Of a DNA stretch of 64,000 nt, positions 8,644-17,051 are shown in pieces (the first letter of the stretch is position 1; every line of letters begins with the position of its first letter). A program made the translations under genes and the position numbers. This stretch comes from Nocardioides daejeonensis (GTDB lineage: Bacteria > Actinomycetota > Actinomycetes > Propionibacteriales > Nocardioidaceae), in NCBI RefSeq assembly GCF_003194585.1, contig NZ_QHKZ01000010.1, positions 1 through 64,000 of the forward strand, in the 5' to 3' direction. The notes below the pieces were generated by a model. That model had not been told where the DNA came from and did no database searches. It saw nothing but the letters and a program-made list of their open reading frames with translations.

Positions 8644-8787
8644 TCAGGTGAAGAGGCTGACTCCGCCGGGACCGACCAACAGGCCGACCACGATGAGCAC
8701 GACGCCCCACAGGATCTCGCCGCGCACCAGCGAGACGATGCCGCTGATCACCAGGATCACCGCCAGGATCCACAACAGGAATGCCAT
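8644..8787 (-). CDS. Small two-helix membrane protein with GPGG motif
   Basis: A 47-residue hydrophobic protein with two transmembrane stretches (MAFLLWILAVILVISGIVSL and ILWGVVLIVVGLLVGPGG) joined by the short loop VRGE. The C-terminal GPGG is typical of small actinobacterial membrane proteins of unknown function. GAGAGGAG lies upstream with 6-7 nt spacing. The upstream region carries a GTTT/GTTG-N13/16-GGGTAT element of stress-sigma type and a perfect 10-bp hairpin, suggesting stress-controlled expression. It ends next to the convergent hydrolase. Confidence 0.75.
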   Translation of the reverse strand: MAFLLWILAVILVISGIVSLVRGEILWGVVLIVVGLLVGPGGVSLFT

Positions 8788-8801
8788 TGTTCTGCTCCTC
8801 T

Positions 8802-8825
8802 CCCGCAGACCGTCCGGTCTGCGGG
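8802..8825 (-). promoter_or_regulatory. Perfect 10-bp hairpin in the leader of the small membrane protein
   Basis: CCCGCAGACC (8802-8811) and GGTCTGCGGG (8816-8825) are exact inverted repeats around a 4-nt loop. It lies 15-38 bases upstream of the start codon, so within the probable 5' leader. It could be an operator or an mRNA structure that affects translation. Confidence 0.5.
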
Positions 8826-8852
8826 GGACCGGTGCCCCGAAATCGGCGTGAC

Positions 8853-8878
8853 ATACCCGATCCGGCCGGACAAACAAC
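8853..8878 (-). promoter_or_regulatory. Candidate stress-sigma (SigB/SigF-like) promoter
   Basis: Read on the minus strand, GTTT (8872-8875) or GTTG (8875-8878) is followed after 13 or 16 bases by GGGTAT (8853-8858). This matches the general GTTT-N(13-17)-GGGTAT pattern of actinobacterial general-stress sigma factors. It would drive the 47-residue membrane protein. Confidence 0.45.
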
Positions 8879-8965
8879 GCGACGTGGGCTATCCACAAGT
8901 CGCGGGTCAGGGTCGGTGGATCGTCGCCGGACTGCCAGACTGGTGACCTGACGTGGAGGTGTGCA

Positions 8966-9877
8966 GTGAGCAGTGGCGGGCGCGGACAGCGGGCGGCCAT
9001 GGAGCGGTTGGTCCGGTTGATGGCGGTGCTCAGCCATGCCGGCAAAGACGGTGTGTCGGCCCAGACGCTCATCGACGTGGCGGGCTTCGGGCAGGCCGAC
9101 CCCCTCTCGCAGCTCGCCCGTGAGTTCCGGTTCCTCCGGCAGCAGGGCTGGCAGATCGACAACATCGCCGAGCCCGGCGAGGAGGCGCGCTACCGGATGG
9201 TCAAGGGCGACAACCGGTTGCGGGTCGCCCTGGCCCCAGGGCAGCGCGCTGCCCTGCAGCGGGCCGCGCTGCTCGCCGACCGCGACGACCTGGTGGCCTC
9301 ACTCGGCCTGCCCGAGGAGGCGCGGCCGGCCGACGTCTCAGCGCAGACCGCGCTCACCAGCCCCGGCGAAGCGTTCGACGTCGTCGTCGGCGCTGTCCGT
9401 CGCAACGCCTTGCTGCGGTTCCGCTACAAGGGCAGCCTGCGCGTCGTTCATCCGGCGTCGGTCCTGCGCGCCAACGGCACCTGGTACCTGACCGGGCTCG
9501 AGGACGGGGGTGAGGTGGCCAAGTCCTTCGTCCTCTCGCGGATGAGTGGGGTCTCGGCCGATGCCCCCGGCACGGCCCAGCCGATCGCGACCGCGCGCCG
9601 TCGCAGCCCGCATCCGATGCGCTGGCCGGTCGATCCTGCGACCGAGGTGACCCTGCGGTGCCGGCCGGAGTTCGTCCCCGACGTGCGTCGGTGGTTGAGC
9701 GCGCCCCGTTCGGAGCGACGACTCGATGACGACACCGTGGAGCTCGTGTACGACGTCACGCATCGTGCGGCCCTGCGCACCCGGCTCCATGCGCTCGGCA
9801 CCCGGGTCCGGCTGGTGGGGCCGGAGGACGTGCGTGCGGAGCTGCTGGCCGAGCTGCGAGAGATGGCGGGACTCTGA
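8966..9877 (+). CDS. WYL-domain transcriptional regulator (PafB-like), first of a pair
   Basis: A 303-residue putative DNA-binding protein. The N-terminal part reads as a winged helix (AMERLVRLMAVLSHAGKDG, VSAQTLIDVAGF, LAREFRFLRQQGWQI). The WYL domain follows with ALLRFRYKG, VVHPASVLRANGTWYLTGLED and SRMSGV, so the Trp-Tyr-Leu triad is intact. The C-terminal WCX part ends in GTRVRLVGPEDVRAELLAELREM. GGAGGT five bases before the GTG start supports the start. The stop overlaps the next WYL gene by one base (TGATG). PafBC of mycobacteria controls the DNA-damage response; this pair lacks proteasome neighbours and may be a paralogue. Confidence 0.8.
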   Translation: MSSGGRGQRAAMERLVRLMAVLSHAGKDGVSAQTLIDVAGFGQADPLSQLAREFRFLRQQGWQIDNIAEPGEEARYRMVKGDNRLRVALAPGQRAALQRAALLADRDDLVASLGLPEEARPADVSAQTALTSPGEAFDVVVGAVRRNALLRFRYKGSLRVVHPASVLRANGTWYLTGLEDGGEVAKSFVLSRMSGVSADAPGTAQPIATARRRSPHPMRWPVDPATEVTLRCRPEFVPDVRRWLSAPRSERRLDDDTVELVYDVTHRAALRTRLHALGTRVRLVGPEDVRAELLAELREMAGL

Positions 9878-10854
9878 TGGCGACACCGGGCTACGTCTCC
9901 CGCATCGCGCGGCTGCCCCAGGTGCTCGCGATCCTCGCCGAGCACCGCGACGGGATGCCGATCGCCGTGCTCGCCGCCACGGTCGGCGTCCGTGAGGACG
10001 AGCTGCGTGAGGACCTGCTCGCCTACTTCACCGCCGATCCCATCTGGACCCTCGGACTCTCGCGGCCGACGACGCTGGAGTTCCTCGGCCCCGACGGCAC
10101 GGAGGACGACCCCAACCGTGCTGAGCTGGTGCGGGTGATCTCCGACTCCGACGACCTCGGCGTGGAGCTGCTCGACGCCGACGAGCTGGCCCTGATCCAC
10201 ACCGCGGCCATGGCGCTGCTCGACCTGCAGCCCGACGACGAGGAGCTGGCGAGTGCGGTCGAGGTGTTGACCGAGACGATGCTGGGGGTGCCGGCCGAGG
10301 AGCGGCGTACCTGGCATGACGGGGTCCTCTCCCTGATGCAGGACGCGGCGCAGGCCCACCGAGTGGTGCGGATCGAGTACTCCCGTGCGTGGCACGCCGG
10401 GGTGACCGAGCGGGAGATCCACCCGCTCCGCCTGGTGCAGACGCGCCGTGGCTGGGAGGTCGACGCCGGGCCGGTCGCCGCAGACGGCGGCCTGCGCACC
10501 TACCTGCTCGGCAACGTGCGCAGTGCCGAGGTGCTGGAGGAGAGGTTCGAGCCGCCGCCGGGCGTGGCCGACCTGCTGACTGAGCAACGGGCGCTCGCCG
10601 AGGTGCGCGTGCAGCTCCCGCACGAGGCGCGGTGGGCCGCCGACATGTATGCCGAGTCGGTGCGGGTCGCCGACGAGGACGAGTCGACCTTCACCGCCGA
10701 CCTGTTGCTGCTGGAACCGGTGGCGTGGCGGGTCGGGCTGCTCGCCCTCGTGGGTGGCGAGGAGACCCGGGTGCTCTCACCGGTCGACCTCATCAGCGCC
10801 GGGCCCGAGCTGGCCCGCGAGCTGCTCGCCCATCACGAGCAGCCCGTCGAGTAG
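9877..10854 (+). CDS. WYL-domain transcriptional regulator (PafC-like), second of a pair
   Basis: A 325-residue partner of the preceding WYL protein. N-terminal helix-turn-helix (IARLPQVLAILAEHRDGM, PIAVLAATVGVREDELREDLLAYF) is followed by an acidic linker, then the WYL-type domain (RVVRIEYSRAWHAGVTEREIHPLRLVQ is read as two short segments either side of HPLR). The core triad is altered to Trp-Glu-Val in RRGWEVDAGPV, so the ligand site may be modified. The WCX tail contains VRVADEDESTFTADLLLLEP. PafB and PafC act as a heterodimer in mycobacteria; the one-base overlap suggests the same here. The cognate target is unknown. Confidence 0.78.
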   Translation: MATPGYVSRIARLPQVLAILAEHRDGMPIAVLAATVGVREDELREDLLAYFTADPIWTLGLSRPTTLEFLGPDGTEDDPNRAELVRVISDSDDLGVELLDADELALIHTAAMALLDLQPDDEELASAVEVLTETMLGVPAEERRTWHDGVLSLMQDAAQAHRVVRIEYSRAWHAGVTEREIHPLRLVQTRRGWEVDAGPVAADGGLRTYLLGNVRSAEVLEERFEPPPGVADLLTEQRALAEVRVQLPHEARWAADMYAESVRVADEDESTFTADLLLLEPVAWRVGLLALVGGEETRVLSPVDLISAGPELARELLAHHEQPVE

Positions 10855-10861
10855 CCGGCGC

Positions 10862-12373
10862 CTACGGTGCCGCGCGCCGGATCGTCGCCGACACCACCGC
10901 GCGGGTCTCGGCCGGATCGATCACGTCGTCGATCTCGAACGCCTTCGCCACGTTGAGCGCCTTGGCCTGCTCCCGGAAGAGCTCGGTCGACCGGGCCACC
11001 TCCGCCTCCCGCTCGGCCTCGGAGAGGGCGGCCAGCTCCTTGGCCATCGACAGGCGCACCGCGCCTTCCAGGCCCATCGGCCCGAGGTGGGCGGTCGGCC
11101 AGGCGACGGTCAGCAGGGGCCGGTGCGTGCTGCCACCGAGCATCGCCTGGGCGCCGAGTCCGTAGCCCCGGCGCAGCACCACGCCGACGAGGGGCACGGT
11201 CAGCCGTGCCCCGGCGGTGACCATCCGGGAGGCTTCGCGCACCAGGCCGGTGCGCTCGGCCTCGGGACCCACCATGAAGCCCGGTGTGTCGACCAGGGAG
11301 ACCACCGGGATCCGCCACCGCTCGCAGAGCTCCAGGAAGTCCGCAGCCTTGGCGGACGCGGCCGCGGTGAGCGCACCGGCCTCGCGGATCGACTGGTTCG
11401 CGAGGATGCCCACCGGCTGTCCGTCCAGGCGGGCCAGCGCCGTCACCAGCTCCGGAGCCCACGCCTCCCGCAGCCAGAGGACGGAGTCGGTGTCGGCGAG
11501 CGTCTCCACCAGGGGGCGCACGTCGAACGCCTCGCGGTCGTTGGCGGGCAACGTCGTACGCAGCTCGGCCTGGTCGGCCGCCTGCCCGCTCGCCGGGGCG
11601 GGACCCAGCAGGGCGAGGATCCGGCGTACGGCCTCGACCGCCTCTGCCTCGTCGTCGGCGAGCACGTCGATCACGCCGGTGGCCGCCTGCTCGGCGACCG
11701 GCCCGATCTCCTCGGGCGCGAACTGCCCGAGCCCGCCACCGGCGATCATGGCCGGGCCCGCCATCCCGAGATTGGCCTCCGGGGTAGCGATCCGCAGGTC
11801 GGCGCACCCCGCAATGACCGCGTTGCCGGCGAAGCAGCGCCCGGAGACCACGGCGATCCGCGGAGCGACCTCGCCGAGCTGTGCCCAGAGGCCGAAGGAG
11901 CCGACGTCGAGCGCCGACACGATCGGGTAGTCGGTGTCGCCGGGGCGCCCGCCGCCACCCTCGGTGAAGAAGACGGTGGGCATCCGCATCCGGTGCGCGG
12001 TCTCGATGAGGCGGTCGGACTTGCGGTGCCCGCGCATCCCCTGGGTCCCGGCCATCACCAGGTAGTCGTAGGAGAGCACCATGACCGGTCGCCCGCCGAC
12101 GGTCGCGGTCCCGCCGATCAGGCCGTCCGCGGGCGTCTCGACCACCAGCTCGGCGAGTGGCCGGCGCTGCTCCTGCGCCGCCGTGATGAAGCGACCGTAT
12201 TCCACGAGGCTCCCGGCATCGACCAGGTCCGTGACGTTCTCCCGCGCCGTACGCCGCCCCGTGGCATGGCGCCGCGCCACCCGCTCCGGTCGCGCGGCGT
12301 CGGTGGTCAGGAAGCGCCGCGCCAGCAGCTCTTCGAGACCCTGGGCCGGCTGCTGGGACTCCTCGCTCGTCAT
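10862..12373 (-). CDS. Acyl-CoA carboxylase carboxyltransferase (beta) subunit
   Basis: A 503-residue biotin-dependent carboxyltransferase (AccD/PccB/MccB type). N-terminal half: RARENVTDLVDAGSLVEYG-like start, PADGLIGGTATVGGRPVMVLSYDY, FFTEGGGGRPGDTDYP and the oxyanion region SGRCFAGNAVIAGCADL. C-terminal half: LANQSIREAGALTAAASAKAADF, PVVSLVDTPGFMVGPEAERTG, RRGYGLGAQAMLGG and WPTAHLGPMGLEGAV. Both halves of the CT fold are intact. It transfers carboxyl from biotin to an acyl-CoA. No alpha (biotin carboxylase) subunit is adjacent, so it must use one encoded elsewhere; substrate not assigned. ATG 12373 chosen over an upstream alternative 36 nt away. Confidence 0.9.
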   Translation of the reverse strand: MTSEESQQPAQGLEELLARRFLTTDAARPERVARRHATGRRTARENVTDLVDAGSLVEYGRFITAAQEQRRPLAELVVETPADGLIGGTATVGGRPVMVLSYDYLVMAGTQGMRGHRKSDRLIETAHRMRMPTVFFTEGGGGRPGDTDYPIVSALDVGSFGLWAQLGEVAPRIAVVSGRCFAGNAVIAGCADLRIATPEANLGMAGPAMIAGGGLGQFAPEEIGPVAEQAATGVIDVLADDEAEAVEAVRRILALLGPAPASGQAADQAELRTTLPANDREAFDVRPLVETLADTDSVLWLREAWAPELVTALARLDGQPVGILANQSIREAGALTAAASAKAADFLELCERWRIPVVSLVDTPGFMVGPEAERTGLVREASRMVTAGARLTVPLVGVVLRRGYGLGAQAMLGGSTHRPLLTVAWPTAHLGPMGLEGAVRLSMAKELAALSEAEREAEVARSTELFREQAKALNVAKAFEIDDVIDPAETRAVVSATIRRAAP

Positions 12374-12411
12374 GGCTGCATCCTCCCAGTCGAGGGTCGC
12401 GCAGGTCACAC

Positions 12412-12436
12412 GTGTCTTCGTCGGGGCCCGGGGTAC
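12412..12436 (+). promoter_or_regulatory. Candidate stress-sigma promoter of the CsbD gene
   Basis: GTGT (12412-12415) and GGGTAC (12431-12436) are separated by 15 bases, close to the GNNT-N14-16-GGGTAC/T pattern of SigB/SigF-type promoters in actinobacteria. The predicted transcript would start about 35-40 bases before the CsbD start. CsbD of Bacillus is a SigB-controlled protein, which fits. Confidence 0.5.
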
Positions 12437-12476
12437 CGCCAGCGTGTCAGCACAAACGATCGATCAAGGAGTGGGC

Positions 12477-12653
12477 ATGAGCGACCAGTTCGAGAACAAG
12501 ATCGACGACGCCAAGGGCCGGGCCAAGGAGGCTGCCGGTGCCGTCACCGGTGACGACGAGCTCAAGCACGAGGGCAAGGCCGACCAGATCAAGGCGTCGG
12601 TGAAGGACAAGGTCGACACCGTGGCTGAGAAGGTCAAGGAGAAGTTCGACTGA
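12477..12653 (+). CDS. CsbD-family general stress protein
   Basis: A 58-residue, highly charged helical protein with the family signature FENKIDDAKGRAKEAAGAVT followed by DDELKHEGKADQIKASVKDK. A strong AAGGAG lies six bases before the ATG. CsbD proteins accumulate under general stress in many bacteria and have no known activity. The gene stands alone between a candidate stress promoter and a GC-rich hairpin. Confidence 0.9.
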   Translation: MSDQFENKIDDAKGRAKEAAGAVTGDDELKHEGKADQIKASVKDKVDTVAEKVKEKFD

Positions 12654-12671
12654 CCGCCGTCCTCTGACGAC

Positions 12672-12719
12672 CTGGGCCGGGAAGGCGGCGCTCCCTGTGG
12701 GCGCGGCCGCCCGGCCCAG
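12672..12719 (+). terminator. GC-rich hairpin downstream of csbD
   Basis: CTGGGCCGGG (12672-12681) and CCCGGCCCAG (12710-12719) form a 10-bp stem, and the inner arms can pair further (GGCGGC with GCCGCC). There is no T-run after it. It lies between csbD and the next hydrolase gene and may end the short csbD transcript. Confidence 0.5.
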
Positions 12720-12731
12720 TAGTCTGCGCGA

Positions 12732-13601
12732 ATGCGCGAAGACGTGGAGTTCAGCTCCGGGGGAGTGCGGTGTTCGGCCTGGTTCTATCCGGCCGCGACG
12801 GGCGGGACGGCACCCACCGTGGTGATGGGTCATGGCCTGGCCGGGGTGCGCGCGATGCGCCTCGGCGACTACGCGGAGCGGTTCGCCGCGGCCGGCTACA
12901 ACGTGCTCGTCTTCGACTACCGGCACTTCGGGGACAGCGCGGGCGAGCCGAGGCAGCTCGTCTCGATCCGCCGGCAGCACCAGGACTGGGCGGAGGCGGT
13001 CGCGTACGCCCGCGTCCGACCGGAGACGGCCGGCATCGTGCTCTGGGGCTACTCGCTCTCCGGCGGCCACGTCATGGCGCTGGCGGGAAGGTTGCAGCCC
13101 GACGCGGTGATCGCGCAGATGCCGCACGTCAGCGGTGTCGCCTCTGTGCTCCGGGTCCCGCCCCGGGTGCTCGCTCCGGTGATCGGCCACGGGCTCCGTG
13201 ACCTGCTCACCGCGCCGTGGTCACGCACGCCCCACTACCTCCCGGCGATCGGGGCCGCGGGAGAGGTCGCGTTGATGACCGCCCCCGAGGCGATGCGCTA
13301 TCGCGAGCTCGCGCCCGAGGGCGTGGAGTTCGACAATCGAGTGGCGGCACGCTTCGCCCTGGCGATCGGGCTCTACTCGCCGGGGCGAAGGCTGCGCCGC
13401 AGCGGCGTGCCCGCCCTCGTGCAGGTCGGTCTGCGCGACGGGATCACCCCGCCGGACCCGGCGATCCGCGTCGCCGAGCGAGCGCCTGCCGCCAGTCTGT
13501 CGGCGTACGACGCCGACCACTTCGACCCGTGCCTGGGGGAGACCTTCGACCGGATCGTCGCCGAGCAGATCGCCTTCCTGGCCACGACGTACGGCGACTG
13601 A
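12732..13601 (+). CDS. Alpha/beta hydrolase (DLH/BAAT-like)
   Basis: A 289-residue serine hydrolase fold. Features in order: oxyanion region TVVMGHGLAGVRAMRL, FDYRHFGDSAGEPRQ, nucleophile elbow GYSLSGGHVMALAG (Ser near residue 116), acid in VQVGLRDGITPP and catalytic His in AYDADHFDP. No signal peptide. These enzymes cleave esters, acyl groups or C-C bonds and the substrate is not readable. It is followed closely by the NUDIX gene on the same strand (5 nt gap), so the two are probably co-transcribed. Confidence 0.82.
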   Translation: MREDVEFSSGGVRCSAWFYPAATGGTAPTVVMGHGLAGVRAMRLGDYAERFAAAGYNVLVFDYRHFGDSAGEPRQLVSIRRQHQDWAEAVAYARVRPETAGIVLWGYSLSGGHVMALAGRLQPDAVIAQMPHVSGVASVLRVPPRVLAPVIGHGLRDLLTAPWSRTPHYLPAIGAAGEVALMTAPEAMRYRELAPEGVEFDNRVAARFALAIGLYSPGRRLRRSGVPALVQVGLRDGITPPDPAIRVAERAPAASLSAYDADHFDPCLGETFDRIVAEQIAFLATTYGD

Positions 13602-13606
13602 CCGGC

Positions 13607-14182
13607 ATGCTCGACCTCGACGACCTGACGGCTCGCCTGCTCGCCCCGGAGGAGGCGGCGACGATGCCGGCCCCCGGGAACGTCGACGCCGCCGTGCTGG
13701 TGCCGGTCTTCGAGTCGCCCGCCGGGCTGAGCCTGGTCTTCACCGAGCGCCACGCCGGCCTGCGCAAGCACGCCGGGGAGATCTCGTTCCCGGGAGGCCG
13801 CTGCGACGCTGGCGAGACGTACGTCGAGACGGCGCTGCGGGAGGCACACGAGGAGATCGGCCTCGACCCCGGCAACGTCGAGGTGATCGGCGCGCTCGAG
13901 CCGAGCGGCACCTTCGTCACCAGCTTCGCGATCCACCCGATCGTGGCCCGGATCCCGGCAGGTGTGGCATGGCGGATGCAGCCGACCGAGGTCGCGCAGG
14001 TGCTGGAGTTCAGCCTTGCGGACCTCGTCGCCGGATACTCCAACCGGCGGCTCTGGGAGAAGAAGGTGCCGGTACGGATGCCGAGCTTCACCGTCGGCGA
14101 CCATCTGGTGTGGGGCGCCACCGCCCGCATCGTCGATCAGTTGCTGCGGCGCGGCGGCATCACTCCCGGCAGCGCAGGCTGA
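13607..14182 (+). CDS. NUDIX hydrolase, CoA pyrophosphatase type
   Basis: A 191-residue NUDIX enzyme. The complete NUDIX box GX5EX7REUXEEXGU is present (GRCDAGETYVETALREAHEE then IGL). The preceding FTERHAGLRKHAGEISFPGG matches the extra motif of CoA-diphosphatases such as NudL/YeaB, which cut CoA or acyl-CoA to phosphopantetheine and 3',5'-ADP. It begins five bases after the upstream hydrolase. Its 3' end overlaps the 3' end of the opposing PucR gene by 23 bp. Confidence 0.88.
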   Translation: MLDLDDLTARLLAPEEAATMPAPGNVDAAVLVPVFESPAGLSLVFTERHAGLRKHAGEISFPGGRCDAGETYVETALREAHEEIGLDPGNVEVIGALEPSGTFVTSFAIHPIVARIPAGVAWRMQPTEVAQVLEFSLADLVAGYSNRRLWEKKVPVRMPSFTVGDHLVWGATARIVDQLLRRGGITPGSAG

Positions 14183-15680
14183 GCGCCAGTCGCACCTCAG
14201 GGTCGTCGAGGTCGACGTGCTCGCCCAGGAGCGCGCGGAGCTGGGTGAGTCGGTAGCGCACGGTGTTGGTGTGGACGCCGAGCAATGCCGCCGAGCGGCG
14301 CGGCTCGGCCCAATGCGCCAGCAGCACGCGGAGGGTCGACAGCCAGGCAGTGCCGTGCGCGGCGTCCTGGGTGCGCAACGGCGTCAGTGGGTCCGGAAGT
14401 CCCTCCAAGGACGCCGCGGCACGGTGGAGGGTGAGTGCCGGCCAGAGCTGCTCCGTCGTGCTGGTCCCGGCGGGGTGCAGCGCGAGCTGCTCGACGGCCA
14501 GCCGCCGCGAGCCGGGCAACGCTCCCACCGTGTCCACCACCGGGCCTGCCGAGAGGTACGACGTTGTGCCGCCGCCGGGACCGGCCGGAGACTGCCACCA
14601 GGGCCAGGAGCCAGGTCCCTCGCCGCCGACCGTCGCGAGCGCCAGCACGTCGTCGCCGAGGTCGGCGATCAGGGGCGCGGCCCAGCCGTGCCGCCGGGCC
14701 AGCGTGATCCACAGGTCGCGGCGGGCCTCGGCGGTCGGGCCGGCGGCAGGACCGCCGAGCGCCACCACCCGCCAGGGTGCCGGACCTAGGTCGAGGTCGC
14801 TCGCCTCGCCTCGCAGGGCCGCCCGCACCTGCTCGACCGAGAGCTGCCGCCCCAGTTCGGCGCGGGCGCGCAGGCGCAAGAGGTGCAGGGCGACCACGTC
14901 GGCGGCGCCCCGCAGGCCCGCCAACTGCTCACCGGTCACCGCCGTCTCGCGGACCGCCCAGATGGAGCCGAGCCAGGTGTCGCCCGCGCGCACCGGCACC
15001 ACGAACCGGGGTCGCACCCAGGAGGTGCCCGGCCGGCCGGCGAAGCCGGCCACCAGGAACGGCTCGTCAGAAGTGGCCAGCCGGCGGAAGACGCCGTGTG
15101 CCCGGAAGTGTTCGCGCACCTCGCGAGGCACTCGGCGCCCGATGATGGTGGAGACCCGCGCAGGGTCGGTGTCGGCCTGGCGACTCGAATAGGCCAGCAC
15201 GCGGGAGTGTGCGTCCTCGATCGTCACCGGGGCATCGATCATCTCCTCGATGTGCTCGGCCAGCGCGAAGAGCTCGTCGAGGCTGCCTACGCCGCTGCCC
15301 TCGGGGCGCCGTGCCTCGTTGATCGCGGCCTGCAGCAGGCCGAGCACCAGCGACCACGAGACCCCGTCTGCCAGCGTGATCAGGGTGAGCGACAGCCGGG
15401 CGCAGCAGGCGCGCAACTCCGGCGTGACGGCTCCTCGGCGTACGACGAGGCCGGCGGCAGGCGGTGCGCCGCCGTGTTCGTCGACCCGGGCCAGTCGCTC
15501 GAGCCGCTCGGTCAGGTCGGGCAGCGGGCTCGTCGCGAGGAGCAGGTCGCCGGGGTGCGCCGTCGCCTCCAGGTCGGCGTCGACGAACTCGAGGCCGGCC
15601 ACGGCGCGCTCCGTGCCGGCGTGGACGACGCGCAGCAGTTGCGGAGGCACGGCATGGACGAGCTCGGCAGCGGTGGGCAT
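14160..15680 (-). CDS. PucR-family transcriptional regulator
   Basis: A 506-residue regulator. N-terminal PucR-type sensing domain (PGDLLLATSPLPDLTERLERLARV), a middle GAF-like region (APVTIEDAHSRVLAYSSRQ, VPVRAGDTWLGSIWAV), and a C-terminal PucR helix-turn-helix (SAALLGVHTNTVRYRLTQLR). ATG 15680 is chosen because the predicted sensing domain starts directly after it; the open frame continues further upstream without homology. It is divergent from the FAD amino-acid oxidase gene at 15801 across 120 bp. PucR proteins commonly control purine, amine or amino-acid catabolism, so that oxidase is the likely target. Confidence 0.88.
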   Translation of the reverse strand: MPTAAELVHAVPPQLLRVVHAGTERAVAGLEFVDADLEATAHPGDLLLATSPLPDLTERLERLARVDEHGGAPPAAGLVVRRGAVTPELRACCARLSLTLITLADGVSWSLVLGLLQAAINEARRPEGSGVGSLDELFALAEHIEEMIDAPVTIEDAHSRVLAYSSRQADTDPARVSTIIGRRVPREVREHFRAHGVFRRLATSDEPFLVAGFAGRPGTSWVRPRFVVPVRAGDTWLGSIWAVRETAVTGEQLAGLRGAADVVALHLLRLRARAELGRQLSVEQVRAALRGEASDLDLGPAPWRVVALGGPAAGPTAEARRDLWITLARRHGWAAPLIADLGDDVLALATVGGEGPGSWPWWQSPAGPGGGTTSYLSAGPVVDTVGALPGSRRLAVEQLALHPAGTSTTEQLWPALTLHRAAASLEGLPDPLTPLRTQDAAHGTAWLSTLRVLLAHWAEPRRSAALLGVHTNTVRYRLTQLRALLGEHVDLDDPEVRLALSLRCRE

Positions 15681-15800
15681 CCAGCCATGGTCCTGCTGGA
15701 GGATCGCACAGTCAATTGCCGGAGATGGTGAGTGGATCGCATGAGGTAGGGCGTCGCGTCCACCGCCATGCTGGCAGGAGGAGCCACTGGAGGAGGAGTC

Positions 15801-17042
15801 ATGCAGGGTCCTGCGGATGTTGCTGTGGTCGGTGCGGGGATGGTCGGGCTGGCCACGGCCTGGTATCTGAACGAGCGTGGCGTGCGTGTGACCGTCTACG
15901 AGCGTGACCATGTCGCGGCTGGCTCGTCCTGGGGCAACGCGGGATGGCTCACGCCGGGGATCGCCACGCCGTTGCCCGAGCCGGCCGTGCTCCGTTACGG
16001 CCTCAAGGCGCTGCTCAGCCCGTCCTCACCGGTCTATGTGCCACCGTCGGCCGACCCGCGACTGCTCCGCTTCCTCACCGGCTTCGCCCGGCACAGCACC
16101 GCAAAGCACTGGGCTCGCGCGATGCGTGCGCTGATCCCGCTCAACGACCAGGCGTTGGGCGCGTTCGACGAGCTGACCGCGGGGGGAGTGGACGCGGTGA
16201 CGCGGCCCGCCGATGCCTTCCTGGCGGCGTACCGGACCGAGGCGGAGCGCCGGGTGCTGCTGGAGGAGCTCGAGCTGATCCATCGTTCGGGTCAAGACAT
16301 CGCCTTCGATCTGCTGACCGGTGAGGAGGCTCGCGGCATCGCTCCCAGCCTCTCGCCCGCCGTGGGCGCCGCGATCCGGCTGCGTGGCCAGCGGTTCATC
16401 GATCCGGGCAGCTTCGTGCACGCCTTGGGGGACGCCGTACGCAAGCAGGGGGTGGAGCTGCACGAGGGCACGAACGTCATGGACATCCGCCCCGAAGGCG
16501 ACGGGGTCGTCGTGGTCGGCAACGGCCGGCCCGTGCACCACGATCGCGTGGTGCTGGCTACCGGTGCCTGGCTGGGGTCGTTCGGGCGTCGCTTCGGGAT
16601 CCGGCTGGTGGTGCAGGCGGGTCGCGGCTACAGCTTCAGCGTGCCGATCGAGACGGTGCCCGAGGGGCCCGTCTACTTCCCGGCACAGCGAGTGGCGTGC
16701 ACGCCCCTGGGCGAGCGTCTGCGGGTCGCCGGCATGATGGAGTTCCGCAAGCCGGAGGCGCCTCTCGACCAGCGTCGGATCCAGGCGATCGTCGACGCCG
16801 CGCGTCCGTTGCTCACCGGTGTCGACCTCGACAGCCGTCAGGACGAGTGGGTCGGTTCGCGGCCGGTGACTCGTGACGGCCTCCCGCTCATCGGCCGTAC
16901 CCATGCCCCGGGGGTGTACGCCGCAGGCGGGCACGGCATGTGGGGGATCACGCTCGGCCCGATCACCGGTCGGCTGCTGGCCGACGCCATCGTCGAAGGG
17001 CGCGACGTCCCCGAACTTGCCCCGTTCCGCCCGACGCGCTGA
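15801..17042 (+). CDS. FAD-dependent D-amino-acid dehydrogenase-like oxidoreductase (DadA type)
   Basis: A 413-residue DAO-family flavoprotein. The N-terminal dinucleotide motif VAVVGAGMVGLATAWYL is followed by Glu of VYERDHVAAGSSWGNAGW, a DadA hallmark; the second FAD segment is RVVLATGAWLGSF, and the C-terminus holds PVTRDGLPLIGRT and YAAGGHGMWGITLGP. GGAGGAG five bases before ATG 15801 sets the start. DadA oxidises D-amino acids, passing electrons to quinone; related enzymes use sarcosine or hydroxyproline. The divergent PucR gene suggests induction by the substrate. Confidence 0.85.
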   Translation: MQGPADVAVVGAGMVGLATAWYLNERGVRVTVYERDHVAAGSSWGNAGWLTPGIATPLPEPAVLRYGLKALLSPSSPVYVPPSADPRLLRFLTGFARHSTAKHWARAMRALIPLNDQALGAFDELTAGGVDAVTRPADAFLAAYRTEAERRVLLEELELIHRSGQDIAFDLLTGEEARGIAPSLSPAVGAAIRLRGQRFIDPGSFVHALGDAVRKQGVELHEGTNVMDIRPEGDGVVVVGNGRPVHHDRVVLATGAWLGSFGRRFGIRLVVQAGRGYSFSVPIETVPEGPVYFPAQRVACTPLGERLRVAGMMEFRKPEAPLDQRRIQAIVDAARPLLTGVDLDSRQDEWVGSRPVTRDGLPLIGRTHAPGVYAAGGHGMWGITLGPITGRLLADAIVEGRDVPELAPFRPTR

Positions 17043-17051
17043 CGCGCAGGG

